Positions 6,649 through 14,245 of a stretch of DNA of 15,091 nt are shown one piece after another (position 1 is the stretch's first letter; each line of letters begins with the position of its first letter). The notes beneath the pieces are model-generated. The model saw only the letters and a program-made list of their open reading frames with translations. It made no database searches and had not been told where the DNA came from. The stretch lies in assembly GCA_003223695.1 (NCBI GenBank), contig QHVY01000268.1:9910-25000 (forward strand), given 5' to 3'. The DNA is from Acidobacteriota bacterium. Its GTDB lineage: Bacteria > Acidobacteriota > Thermoanaerobaculia > Gp7-AA8. Made by a program: the position numbers and the translations under genes.

Positions 6649-7446
6649 CTAATCAATCCAATGAAATTCCTGGCGGCCCCGAATTCGAAACGACTCGACG
6701 AGCCGTCGCCCTCCGGCAGACAGAATCCAACTGGCGAACGTCCTCGCGTTTCGATGTTCTTCGGAATCCGAACGCCTCATCAGGGTCACCGCATAAACAT
6801 TCTTCAGCGTCGGATCGCCGCTAAAAAGAATCGCCACATGCAGCGAGGGAGCCAATTGGTCGAACGTCGCGCGATCACTCAGCGCGTACGCCTGAAGCTC
6901 ATTGGCCGAACGAAGCAGCGTCGCCATCGGTTGCCCGATTGCGATGTAGTTCGGATTTGACTGCCCTGAGACGCCGGCGGCACGCCATAGCGAAAGCTCT
7001 TTCATGTGCGTGCCTGATTGATCGCTGCGCGACAGGAACTTCCCTCGCACTTCATAAATCCTGAGGAACGCCTCGGCCGCGGAGCGAGCGCGAGATATCC
7101 CGGCGGGATCGCCGCGTGGCCCGACGATGACGAAGTCGTTCCACATGAACTGCCGGTAAAGCTCGGGTTTGTTCTGCGCGACAAATGCGCGTTCGGCTTC
7201 CGGGTCGTGCGTGATCGTGAGGTCCACCTTCCCTTGCGATGCGAGCCTGAGAGCGCGGCCGGATCCGATGACGAACGAATTGAGCATGATTCCCGTTTGT
7301 CGTTCGAACTCCGTACGCATGAGCTGAAGAAGCCCCGAGCCCTCGACGCTCGTCGTCGTGGCAATCGTGACGGAGTGATGATGCGGCTGACACGACAACA
7401 GTAGCGCAGCGCTGAGGAGGGCGATCCGTCTCGCTTTCGCAATCAC
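6649..7446 (-). CDS. TupA-like (tungstate/molybdate-type) substrate-binding lipoprotein
   Basis: The 265-residue protein has a lipoprotein signal with lipobox LLSC19, then TIATTTSVEGSGLL, VIGSGRALRLASQGKVDL, THDPEAERAFVAQ and NDFVIVGPRGDPAG. These are the oxyanion-binding and hinge landmarks of the TupA/WtpA family of ABC transporter binding proteins. It would sit on the outer face of the membrane and bind an oxyanion. No ABC permease or ATPase gene follows in the window. The GTG start overlaps the previous stop (GTGA), and the next gene starts immediately after its TAG, so it is embedded in the copper operon. Its ligand may differ from tungstate. Family assignment is good; the ligand is not established. 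Confidence 0.85.
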   Translation of the reverse strand: MIAKARRIALLSAALLLSCQPHHHSVTIATTTSVEGSGLLQLMRTEFERQTGIMLNSFVIGSGRALRLASQGKVDLTITHDPEAERAFVAQNKPELYRQFMWNDFVIVGPRGDPAGISRARSAAEAFLRIYEVRGKFLSRSDQSGTHMKELSLWRAAGVSGQSNPNYIAIGQPMATLLRSANELQAYALSDRATFDQLAPSLHVAILFSGDPTLKNVYAVTLMRRSDSEEHRNARTFASWILSAGGRRLVESFRIRGRQEFHWID

Positions 7447-7733
7447 GGAATGTGCACTTCGACCGCCTTTCCATCGCCACCGAGGTGAACGACGACGCGC
7501 ATGTCATTCGCCACGTCACTCGCAGTTGCCGCGTGCTTCGTGGTGCTGCCGTGGTAGTACTTCGTTGCCGAAGAAAGCGGAACTGAAACATTGCCAGAGG
7601 TCGTCTTCACGACGATCGATGTCGCATTCATCGAAACGACTGCACCGATCACGTGTTTGTGGCCGCCATGCGCGAATACCAACGCTGGCGCCAACAAAAG
7701 GACAAAAGCAAAAACAAATCGGGATACTTTCAT
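7443..7733 (-). CDS. Small periplasmic protein, DUF5666-like
   Basis: I start at the second ATG (7733) because GGAGA lies just upstream; the first ATG, at 7745, directly abuts the cytochrome stop but lacks a ribosome site. The product has 96 residues: a signal peptide ending at LVFA, a His-rich mature N-terminus (HGGHKH) and a small beta-rich domain (VIGAVVSMNATSIVVKTTSG, then SSATKYYHG, MRVVVHLGGDGKAVEV). This looks like a DUF5666-type OB-like fold. The N-terminal histidines right after cleavage could bind copper. Function unknown; it lies inside the copper operon. Confidence 0.8.
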   Translation of the reverse strand: MKVSRFVFAFVLLLAPALVFAHGGHKHVIGAVVSMNATSIVVKTTSGNVSVPLSSATKYYHGSTTKHAATASDVANDMRVVVHLGGDGKAVEVHIP

Positions 7734-7745
7734 TCGATTCTCCAT

Positions 7746-8345
7746 TCAGTGATGATGAGACGGCGCCTCGCTGCCTTTGAGAAACTGCTCCTCTTCTTTT
7801 TCTTCCTTGATTTCCATCGGATTCCTCGGATTCATCGATTTCATCTCCTCCAATTCCTGCGGGGTGATCTTTGGAAGGTGGCGGATGAAATGAACGAGCT
7901 TCCAGTTGTCCGCATCATCGTGACCGGCGGCGTCCCCCCACGCAGGCATGCCCGTGAGCCGAACACCATTCTTGATGATTGAAAACAGTTCGCCATCGGT
8001 GAGGCTTTGCGTGCGTTCGCGGCGCATGTCGGGAACTCTCGGGTAGAGATTGCGGCCGATCTCCGTGTTACCGCTGCCATCATTTCCGTGGCAGGTCGCG
8101 CAGTGATCGGCCCAATGTGCGCGCGCCTCCGCAAGAACATCATTCGTCAGCGGAACCGGATTTCGTGCATGGCGCATCGACAGTGGTGTCGCCAGATGTC
8201 GAACTGCTCGCGCGATTCCCTCTTCCATCAGCGTCGGCTGCTCCCGTGAGCTGAGGCCGTGACGGACCATGGTCATCAGCACCACCCCTGCCAAAACAAT
8301 GACAATGATCAGAATGATGATCAATACCTTCACCACCGACCTCAC
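7746..8345 (-). CDS. Membrane-anchored mono-heme cytochrome c
   Basis: This 199-residue protein has an N-terminal membrane anchor (residues 5-25, almost only I, L and V), a heme site C82-A-T-C85-H86 and a likely axial Met in TGM133PAWG. The C-terminus is charged (EEKEEEQ) and ends in three His. The GTG start overlaps the stop of the barrel-fusion gene as GTGA. Such a cytochrome would carry electrons in the periplasm, perhaps linking a Cu(I)/Cu(II) redox step to respiration; that link is inferred from context alone. The fold and heme attachment are clear. Confidence 0.92.
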   Translation of the reverse strand: MRSVVKVLIIILIIVIVLAGVVLMTMVRHGLSSREQPTLMEEGIARAVRHLATPLSMRHARNPVPLTNDVLAEARAHWADHCATCHGNDGSGNTEIGRNLYPRVPDMRRERTQSLTDGELFSIIKNGVRLTGMPAWGDAAGHDDADNWKLVHFIRHLPKITPQELEEMKSMNPRNPMEIKEEKEEEQFLKGSEAPSHHH

Positions 8346-9886
8346 ATCTTCATGCCCTGATGCATTGCAGTTCCGTGGCCGCGGATCCGAGCGAATACGT
8401 AGAACGAATGCGGACTCGCGCCGTAATACGGCCTGATGGCCGACGGTATCGAATAAGCGGTGACGTTCGCTCCGACTGCTGTAACAAGGCTTCCCATCAT
8501 GAGCAGATCTCGCGAGTATCCGAGGGTAAGCGCTTTGATGCGAAAGATGCCCCTGCCTATCGCTAACTCGTCTTTATCAACGATCTCGCCACGGCCGGTA
8601 ACGTAATTGACGTTTGCAAATTGCAACACGCTCTCGGCAAGCCAAGCGCTTGTAGCATGACCTTCGCTCTTTCTGTTGTGGCCGAAGATGAGGCTCGAAT
8701 TCCACGGGCCGTCGCTGTACGCGATCGACGCCGTCGTCCGCTGAATGTTTCCCGGCTCCGCAGCTTCGGGGTGTTTGAGATGACCGGTGGAGATCTGCGC
8801 CGTCCAGTTCGGGCTCGGATCGAAGCTGACCCGCGCGGCCCACGAATCGATGCGTCCTGTGTCGAGATCCCACCGTTTTTCGTCCGGCTCTCGGCCGTGA
8901 AATCCGCTGAACGAGTACCCGAGCGCTCCGCTCAGCGCGCCGATGGTGATCACGCTGCCGGCGATGTGAGTCGAGTCCTGCACGTGATGGCTCAGCGCCG
9001 CCTGCGGGATCTCCGATGCTGAAGCGCGATGCGGATACGCCACCGGCCCGAGTGACGGATCGCCCATCGGCGCTGCGTAAAGGTAGCCGATCGTATGAGC
9101 AGTGATCGAATGCGCATATTCAGCGGCCAGCTCCATGAAAAAATCGTGCGGGTGCTGCGCATCGATGATCGGTTTGTTGTCGATGGTTTCCCCGGTTTGA
9201 AAGAGCTCCGGATATTTCTTGCCCACCGTCGCCGGCTCGAGGCTCAGCATCGAGCGAAGCATGAGATGACCTCCGCCGAGCGGGCGATCGGCCATCCCCA
9301 TCACCCAGTTGGTGGAGAAAAACTTGTCACCGCCACGCGGGCCCGACTGCACGACCTGGTTGATGAACGCGAGCCCGTGGAGCATGAGCATCCAGTCGCC
9401 GCGCTGGGTCATGGTCATGTGCATCGGCGCAACGGCGGGATTCATGCTGGTGCCGGATGCCTGGCGCATCAGGAACTCGCTCGTCGGATCGGCGTGCATC
9501 GGCATCGACTTCGGCATGGGCATCGTCATCGGATGCTGCATCGGCGGCATCGTTTGCGGCATCGGCTCCATGTGCTGATGCTTCATACCCATGGGCATCT
9601 CATGTTCCGAAGCTTTTACATCTGTGAGCCAATATGCGCCGTTGTTTTCGTGCAGCGTGGCGGTGATCTTCATTCTGTTTGCTGGAAGTGCCGAAACTTT
9701 CTGGCCGCGGACTTCATAGCCCATCGTCATCGCACCCATGACGCCTGCAACTTCGCCGTGCTGCACGGTCAACTCATTTTTCGCTGCGTTGCGGCCGACG
9801 ATGGTTCCTTCAAGTTTTCCGGCTTTCTCGGCTGCAGCAGGAAAGGCGACTAGAAAAAGAATGATGCAGAAAATCGAATACTTCAC
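8342..9886 (-). CDS. Fusion of a CusF-like copper-binding domain, Met/His-rich linker and outer-membrane barrel
   Basis: The 514-residue protein starts at GTG 9886 with GGAGG upstream. Residues 1-19 are a signal peptide. Residues 24-92 resemble CusF: H43, M53 and M55 stand at the positions of CusF H36, M47 and M49, while the Trp that caps copper in CusF is replaced by M50. Residues about 95-135 are a Met/His/Pro-rich tether (MPMGMKHQHM, MPMPKSMPMH). From about residue 155 comes a beta-barrel-like domain with family landmarks RGDWMLMLHG, AQHPHDFFMEL, SHHVQDSTHI, FHGREPDEKRWDLD and TASIAYSDG, of a type I know only as uncharacterised proteins of copper clusters. It probably binds Cu(I) and sits in the outer membrane. 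The combination resembles the Met-rich N-terminus of CopB but is not that family. Confidence 0.85.
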   Translation of the reverse strand: MKYSIFCIILFLVAFPAAAEKAGKLEGTIVGRNAAKNELTVQHGEVAGVMGAMTMGYEVRGQKVSALPANRMKITATLHENNGAYWLTDVKASEHEMPMGMKHQHMEPMPQTMPPMQHPMTMPMPKSMPMHADPTSEFLMRQASGTSMNPAVAPMHMTMTQRGDWMLMLHGLAFINQVVQSGPRGGDKFFSTNWVMGMADRPLGGGHLMLRSMLSLEPATVGKKYPELFQTGETIDNKPIIDAQHPHDFFMELAAEYAHSITAHTIGYLYAAPMGDPSLGPVAYPHRASASEIPQAALSHHVQDSTHIAGSVITIGALSGALGYSFSGFHGREPDEKRWDLDTGRIDSWAARVSFDPSPNWTAQISTGHLKHPEAAEPGNIQRTTASIAYSDGPWNSSLIFGHNRKSEGHATSAWLAESVLQFANVNYVTGRGEIVDKDELAIGRGIFRIKALTLGYSRDLLMMGSLVTAVGANVTAYSIPSAIRPYYGASPHSFYVFARIRGHGTAMHQGMKM

Positions 9887-9936
9887 AAGAGCCTCCTCGA
9901 GACGACTCGGGCGAACGCGTCAGCGGGAGGCGCGAA

Positions 9937-10266
9937 TTAGATGAGGAAGGTGGCGAAAAGCATGTGCAGGCCGACGTCGCGATCACATCGGATAGCGCCG
10001 AGCGTGATGAAACTTCGGTACGCGGCCGGCGAATCAGCGAGTAACGGAGATGATCGGCGGACCAAGTGAACACCAAACGCGCTGGTTAGCTCGGTCACGA
10101 ACCGGATACTTGGCGGTTGCTTCGCCTTAGGTGCAGTGAGCGGCAGCAGGCGATGGATCGCGTGATGAAACGGCAGCACGCAGCAGCCGAATAGCCACAC
10201 CGTAGCGATGAAGGCCGGGACGATCGTTCCGGCGATGACGGCGAGAGCAATGGCCGAGCGCCTCAT
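9937..10266 (-). CDS. Small membrane protein with CC and His motif
   Basis: A 109-residue product from ATG 10266; a TTG at 10287 is the alternative start. One hydrophobic segment (residues 5-27) is followed by GCCVLPFHHAIHRLLPL, where two adjacent Cys and three His sit at the membrane face. The rest (about residues 45-109) is mildly hydrophobic with one further Cys. I know no named family, though similar Cys-Cys/His small membrane proteins occur beside copper genes to the best of my memory. Its place between the Met-rich peptide and the barrel fusion makes a copper role plausible, but no function can be read. Confidence 0.6.
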   Translation of the reverse strand: MRRSAIALAVIAGTIVPAFIATVWLFGCCVLPFHHAIHRLLPLTAPKAKQPPSIRFVTELTSAFGVHLVRRSSPLLADSPAAYRSFITLGAIRCDRDVGLHMLFATFLI

Positions 10267-10296
10267 TCGTAGACCAAGTGCAAGCAAGACATGTGC

Positions 10297-10416
10297 TTAC
10301 TTTCGCAGCAGCTTCACGATGACTACGATCAGCAGAACGATCAGGAGGATGCCGACAATCGTCCAGATCCACATCCACCCCATCATGCCGCCCATCATTC
10401 CGTGCATTCCCTGCAT
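10297..10416 (-). CDS. 39-residue Met-rich single-span membrane peptide
   Basis: ATG 10416 to TAA 10297-10299. The N-terminus MQGMHGMMGGMMGWMW has seven Met, one His and two Trp in 16 residues, followed by one membrane span (residues about 17-34) and a basic end KLLRK. GAGG stands 7 bases before the ATG, overlapping the stop of the CusF-like gene 8 bases upstream. The Met-rich end should face the periplasm (positive-inside rule) and could bind Cu(I) or Ag(I). Too short for standard gene callers; good ribosome site, spacing and composition argue that it is real. Confidence 0.75.
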   Translation of the reverse strand: MQGMHGMMGGMMGWMWIWTIVGILLIVLLIVVIVKLLRK

Positions 10417-10424
10417 CGCCAACC

Positions 10425-10715
10425 TCACTTTTTCGTCTTGACGTCGGTGATGTAGTACGACCCGTTCGCGTCATGCACAGTGACGACCACCGGCGTACCA
10501 TCCGGCGGCAGGGACGACACCTTCGCGCCGCGCAGCTCGTAATCCATCTTCATTGCTTCCATCTCGCCGGGAACTTCTTTGTTGTCGAGATTGACCGTGT
10601 TTTTCGCCGGATCACGCGAGACGATTGTCGCCGTCATGGGATAGGTTTTTTCAGCCGGTGGGGACTGTCTCGAGCATGCGATCGCGATCAATGTCAACAG
10701 CAGAAGTCGTTTCAT
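10425..10715 (-). CDS. CusF-like copper-binding periplasmic protein
   Basis: The 96-residue product has a signal (MKRLLLLTLIAIAC14) that may be a lipoprotein signal although the lipobox is imperfect. The mature domain is CusF-like: TATIVSRDPAKNTVNLDNKE, then GEMEAMKMDYELRG, with M55 and M57 in the positions of CusF M47/M49. N45 stands where CusF has its His ligand and M52 replaces the Trp, so ligands differ from the classical site. It closely resembles the first domain of the barrel-fusion protein, so the operon carries two versions. ATG 10715 has AAAGGAG upstream and overlaps the end of cusA by 65 bases. Confidence 0.85.
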   Translation of the reverse strand: MKRLLLLTLIAIACSRQSPPAEKTYPMTATIVSRDPAKNTVNLDNKEVPGEMEAMKMDYELRGAKVSSLPPDGTPVVVTVHDANGSYYITDVKTKK

Positions 10716-13700
10716 CGAAATCTCCTTTGCAGTAGCGCACCTTCCATCGATAGTAGATCGCCGGGTAAACGAGCAGCTCCATCAGAAACGAAGTGAACAG
10801 GCCGCCGATCATAGGCGCGGCGATTCGCTTCATCACGTCCGCCCCCGCTCCGGCGGACCACATGATCGGAAGGAGGCCGAAGAACGCGCAGGCGACGGTC
10901 ATGATCTTCGGCCTAACACGCTTGACCGCGCCGTGATAGATCGCCTCGCGCAGCTCCTCGCGCGTCCGCGGCTTCATCGCGTCATATGCGAGATCGAGGT
11001 AGAGCAGCATGAAGATACCGGTCTCGGCGTCGAGCCCGAGTAGTGCGATGAGTCCGACCCAGACTCCGACCGAGATGTTGTAGCCGAGAGCCCAAAGGAG
11101 CCACACCGCACCAACGGCGGAGAACGGAACGGCGAGAAGGACGATGAGCGTTTTGGTCATCGATCGCGTGTTGAGGTAAATGAGAAACGCGACGAGGAAC
11201 AGCGTCAGCGGAACGACGAGGAGCATGCGCTGCCGCACCCGCTGCATGCCTTCGTATTGACCGCTCCATTGCAGTGTGTAACCGGCGGGCATGCGAAGTT
11301 GATCGGCGACGGCGCGCTTGGCGTCATCGACAAAGCTGCCGAGGTCCCGGCGAGCGGTGTCGACGTCGATGTAGACGTAGCCGGCGAGCTTGCCGTTCTC
11401 GTCGCGAATCATCGATGGGCCTTCGACGATCCGCAGTGCGGCGAGCTGTCCGAGCGGAATCTGCGCGCCATTCGGCGTGGCTACGAGTACACGCCCGAGC
11501 TTGTCGATCTCATCGCGCAGCTCACGCGGATAGCGAACGTTGATGGGATATCGCTCGCGGCCTTCGATCGTGGTGGAGACGTTCTCGCCGCCGATCGCCG
11601 TCATGATCGTCTGCTGCACGTCATCGATTGTTAGGCCGTACCGGGCGATCGCCGCGCGATCGATGTCGAAATCGACGAAGTAGCCTCCGGAAACACGCTC
11701 GCCGTAAACGCTGCGCGCCCCGGGAACGCGGCTAATGATCTGTTCGAGTTGTTTGCCGATGCTCTCGATCTGCTTCAGATCCGCGCCGAACACCTTGATG
11801 CCCACCGGCGTGCGAATGCCCGTCGTGAGCATGTCAATGCGATTGCGGATCGGCATCGTCCAGGCGTTCGTCTGTCCGGGGATTTGCAGCCGCTGATCGA
11901 GCTCATTCACCAGCTCGTCCCACGAAATCTTCCTCGGCCACTGCGACTGTGGCTTCAGCACCACCGTGGTCTCCATCATCGACAGCGGCGCAGGGTCGGT
12001 CGACGTGTCCGCGCGCCCTGCTTTGCCGAACACGCGCTCCACTTCCGGCATTTGCCGCAGCAACTGATCCTGCTTCTGCAGCAGTGCACTGGCCTCGGTC
12101 ACCGAAATGCCCGGCAACGTCGTCGGCATGTACAGGATCACGCCTTCGTTGAGCGGCGGCATGAACTCGGATCCGAGGCGGAAGTAGATCGGGATGGTGA
12201 TGAGCACGATGATCACGGCGATGACGATGACGGCGCGCGTGTGGCGCAGCACCCAACGCGCCGGCGGTCCGTAGATGCGGAAGAGCACGCGGGACACGGG
12301 ATGCTGCTCTTCGGAACGGAATTTTCGTTTTCCCGGCCTAACGAGAAGCAGCATCATTGCCGGCGCCAGAGTGATCGCCAACAGCGCTGCAATCGCCATC
12401 GACGAGTTTTTAGTGAACGCGAGCGGCTTGAAGAGTCTCCCTTCCTGCGCTTCGAGTGCGAAGATCGGCATGAAGGAAATTGCGATCACCAGCAGCGAGA
12501 AAAAGCTCGGCCGGCCAACTTCCTGAACCGCGCCGATGAGCACCTCTTTGAAATCGCCCTGCCGCCCGTCCCCCTCCCATGCTTCGAGTTTCTTGTGCGC
12601 GTTCTCCACCACAACGACCGCAGCGTCAACGAGCGCGCCGATGGCCACAGCGATGCCGCCGAGAGACATGATGTTGGCATTGATGCCGAAGAAACGCATC
12701 GGGATGAAGGAGAGAATCACCGCGGCGGGCAGCGTGACGATGGGAACGATCGCGCTCGGGATGTGCCAGAGGAAGATGAGGATCACGAGCGAGACGATCA
12801 ACATCTCGATGAGCAGCTCGTCTTTGAGCGTGTGAATCGACTCTTCGATGAGCTGCGAGCGATCGTACGTCGTCACGATCTGCACGCCTTTCGGCAGCGA
12901 TGGCGCGATCTCGGCGAGCCGAAGCTTTACGGCGCGAATGACATTCATCGCGTTCTCGCCCTGGCGCATCACGACGATTCCGGCGGCCACTTCACCCTTG
13001 CCGTCCAGCTCTGCGATGCCCCGCCGCAGCTCGGGGCCGAGCTGCACATCCGCGACGTCGGCGAGGCGCACCGGCGTGCCGTTCGCGGATTTGAGAACGA
13101 TTTGTTCCAGATCGCTCTTGCTGCGCACGTAGCCGTGCGCGCGCACCATGTATTCCGCACCGCTCCATTCGATCAGCCGTCCGCCGACTTCGTTGTTCGA
13201 TTTGCGCACCGCTTCGGTGACTTGTGTGATCGGGATGCCGTAGCTCGCGAGCTTGTTCGGATCGACGGTGATCTGATATTGGCGAACGAAGCCGCCGATG
13301 CTGGCCACCTCAGCGACGCCGGGCACCGACTGCAACTCATATCGAATGTGCCAGTCCTCGAGCGAGCGGAGATCCGCGAGCGAATGCTGACCCGTGCTGT
13401 CGACGAGCGCGTACTGAAACACCCACCCGACACCTGTCGCATCCGGGCCGAGCGAAGTCTCCACGCCCTGCGGAAGCTGCGACTGTACCTTCGAGAGATA
13501 TTCGAGAACACGGCTGCGTGCCCAGTAGATGTCCGTTCCTTCGTCGAAGATGCAGTAAACATACGAGTATCCGAAATCGGAGAAACCGCGGATCGCTTTG
13601 ACGTGGGGTGTGCCGAGGAGCGCGGTGGCGATCGGATAGGTGACCTGGTCCTCAATGATGTCCGGACTGCGATCCCATTTCGAGAAAACGATCACCTGCG

Positions 13701-13833
13701 TGTCGGACAAATCTGGCAGCGCGTCGATGGCGATGTGCTGCATGCTCCAGACGCCGATCACTGCGAGAACGACAACGATGACCAGGACGAGGCCGCGATT
13801 GACCGCGCACCAGCGAATGATTCTTTCGATCAA
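10651..13833 (-). CDS. cusA: CusA-type heavy-metal RND efflux pump
   Basis: A large RND transporter of about 1060 residues that uses proton flow to export Cu(I)/Ag(I) with CusB and an outer-membrane channel. Landmarks are ALPDLSDTQVIVFSKW at the first periplasmic loop, NIMSLGGIAVAIGALVDAAV (the CusA-type GALVDAAVVVVENAHKK carrying the essential membrane Asp), the FMPPLNEGVILYMPTTLPG block and the three Met contexts LYMPTT, APLSMMETT and NRIDMLTTG that correspond to the CusA copper site. I choose TTG 13833 because LIERIIRWCAVNRG aligns with the usual MIERIIRW start; a longer frame reaches 13902 but reads through repeat DNA. No ribosome site is visible there, because the inverted-repeat arm lies directly upstream. 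The C-terminal tail extends 65 bases into the CusF-like gene. Confidence 0.93.
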   Translation of the reverse strand: MIERIIRWCAVNRGLVLVIVVVLAVIGVWSMQHIAIDALPDLSDTQVIVFSKWDRSPDIIEDQVTYPIATALLGTPHVKAIRGFSDFGYSYVYCIFDEGTDIYWARSRVLEYLSKVQSQLPQGVETSLGPDATGVGWVFQYALVDSTGQHSLADLRSLEDWHIRYELQSVPGVAEVASIGGFVRQYQITVDPNKLASYGIPITQVTEAVRKSNNEVGGRLIEWSGAEYMVRAHGYVRSKSDLEQIVLKSANGTPVRLADVADVQLGPELRRGIAELDGKGEVAAGIVVMRQGENAMNVIRAVKLRLAEIAPSLPKGVQIVTTYDRSQLIEESIHTLKDELLIEMLIVSLVILIFLWHIPSAIVPIVTLPAAVILSFIPMRFFGINANIMSLGGIAVAIGALVDAAVVVVENAHKKLEAWEGDGRQGDFKEVLIGAVQEVGRPSFFSLLVIAISFMPIFALEAQEGRLFKPLAFTKNSSMAIAALLAITLAPAMMLLLVRPGKRKFRSEEQHPVSRVLFRIYGPPARWVLRHTRAVIVIAVIIVLITIPIYFRLGSEFMPPLNEGVILYMPTTLPGISVTEASALLQKQDQLLRQMPEVERVFGKAGRADTSTDPAPLSMMETTVVLKPQSQWPRKISWDELVNELDQRLQIPGQTNAWTMPIRNRIDMLTTGIRTPVGIKVFGADLKQIESIGKQLEQIISRVPGARSVYGERVSGGYFVDFDIDRAAIARYGLTIDDVQQTIMTAIGGENVSTTIEGRERYPINVRYPRELRDEIDKLGRVLVATPNGAQIPLGQLAALRIVEGPSMIRDENGKLAGYVYIDVDTARRDLGSFVDDAKRAVADQLRMPAGYTLQWSGQYEGMQRVRQRMLLVVPLTLFLVAFLIYLNTRSMTKTLIVLLAVPFSAVGAVWLLWALGYNISVGVWVGLIALLGLDAETGIFMLLYLDLAYDAMKPRTREELREAIYHGAVKRVRPKIMTVACAFFGLLPIMWSAGAGADVMKRIAAPMIGGLFTSFLMELLVYPAIYYRWKVRYCKGDFDETTSAVDIDRDRMLETVPTG

Positions 13834-13835
13834 AT

Positions 13836-13855
13836 CAGAAAGCAGAAGGCAGAAA
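13836..13855. repeat. Left arm of 20-bp inverted repeat around the four-helix-bundle gene
   Basis: The plus strand reads CAGAAAGCAGAAGGCAGAAA, the exact reverse complement of 14215-14234. The repetitive core (GCAGAAAG/GCAGAAGG) runs on to 13862. It ends 2 bases before the TTG used as the cusA start. Confidence 0.9.
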
Positions 13856-13867
13856 GCAGAAGTTCTG

Positions 13868-14215
13868 TCACCTTCCCCTCCATTTATTGATGAGCGACAC
13901 AAAAATCGCGATCAGCTCGTTTGTTTCGTTTTTAATTCGTTCGGGTTTCTTCGCAGTGAAGAGATCCGCGCCTTCAACGATCTCCAACCAATACAACGTC
14001 TCTTCGAGTTCCATGAGGCCACCGTTCATCTTCGAGACGTACTCGGCTTTCGACCGGGCACGGAGAGCTTCGCGAAAATGAGCACCGGGTGATGTTCCGG
14101 CGCGCAGCAACTGGCGCGCGAGGACATCGTTTGCGCGAGTGGATGGAACTGACGCACACAGCCGGATGATGCGCAGCGCAAACTCACGCGTCCTATCTTT
14201 TAAGTCCTTGTCCAT
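13868..14215 (-). CDS. Four-helix-bundle protein (23S rRNA intervening-sequence protein family)
   Basis: The 115-residue product begins DLKDRTREFALRIIRLCASV and contains LARQLLRAGTSPGAHFREAL and ELEETLYWLEIV, the landmarks of the S23/four-helix-bundle family (related to Avd of diversity-generating retroelements). Such proteins form small oligomeric helical bundles that bind nucleic acid; their cellular role is not known. It is inserted between cusB and cusA on the same strand and has no link to copper. Its start lies 31 bases after the cusB stop, and the AAGG before its ATG is supplied by repeat DNA. A 20-bp inverted repeat bounds the gene, so it looks like a mobile cassette. Confidence 0.92.
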   Translation of the reverse strand: MDKDLKDRTREFALRIIRLCASVPSTRANDVLARQLLRAGTSPGAHFREALRARSKAEYVSKMNGGLMELEETLYWLEIVEGADLFTAKKPERIKNETNELIAIFVSLINKWRGR

Positions 14216-14234
14216 TTCTGCCTTCTGCTTTCTG
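14215..14234. repeat. Right arm of 20-bp inverted repeat around the four-helix-bundle gene
   Basis: The plus strand reads TTTCTGCCTTCTGCTTTCTG, matching the reverse complement of 13836-13855 over all 20 bases. The same heptamer-like units (TTCTGCT, TTCTGCC) continue to 14247, filling the whole gap to the cusB stop. The arm touches the start codon of the four-helix-bundle gene. Confidence 0.9.
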
Positions 14235-14245
14235 CTTTCTGCCTT

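Noticed and set aside
9500..9600. Repetitive ATG/CAT-rich stretch resembling a short tandem repeat
   Set aside because: It is explained by Met/His/Pro codons of the copper-binding tether and has no fixed unit length.
9095..9853. A 252-codon His-rich open frame on the plus strand
   Set aside because: It mirrors the Met/His-rich tether and barrel of the copper fusion gene; no ribosome site or family features.
11749..13890. A 713-codon open frame on the plus strand
   Set aside because: It is antisense to cusA throughout, His/Arg/Asp rich without any domain, and follows from the GC-rich codon use of cusA.
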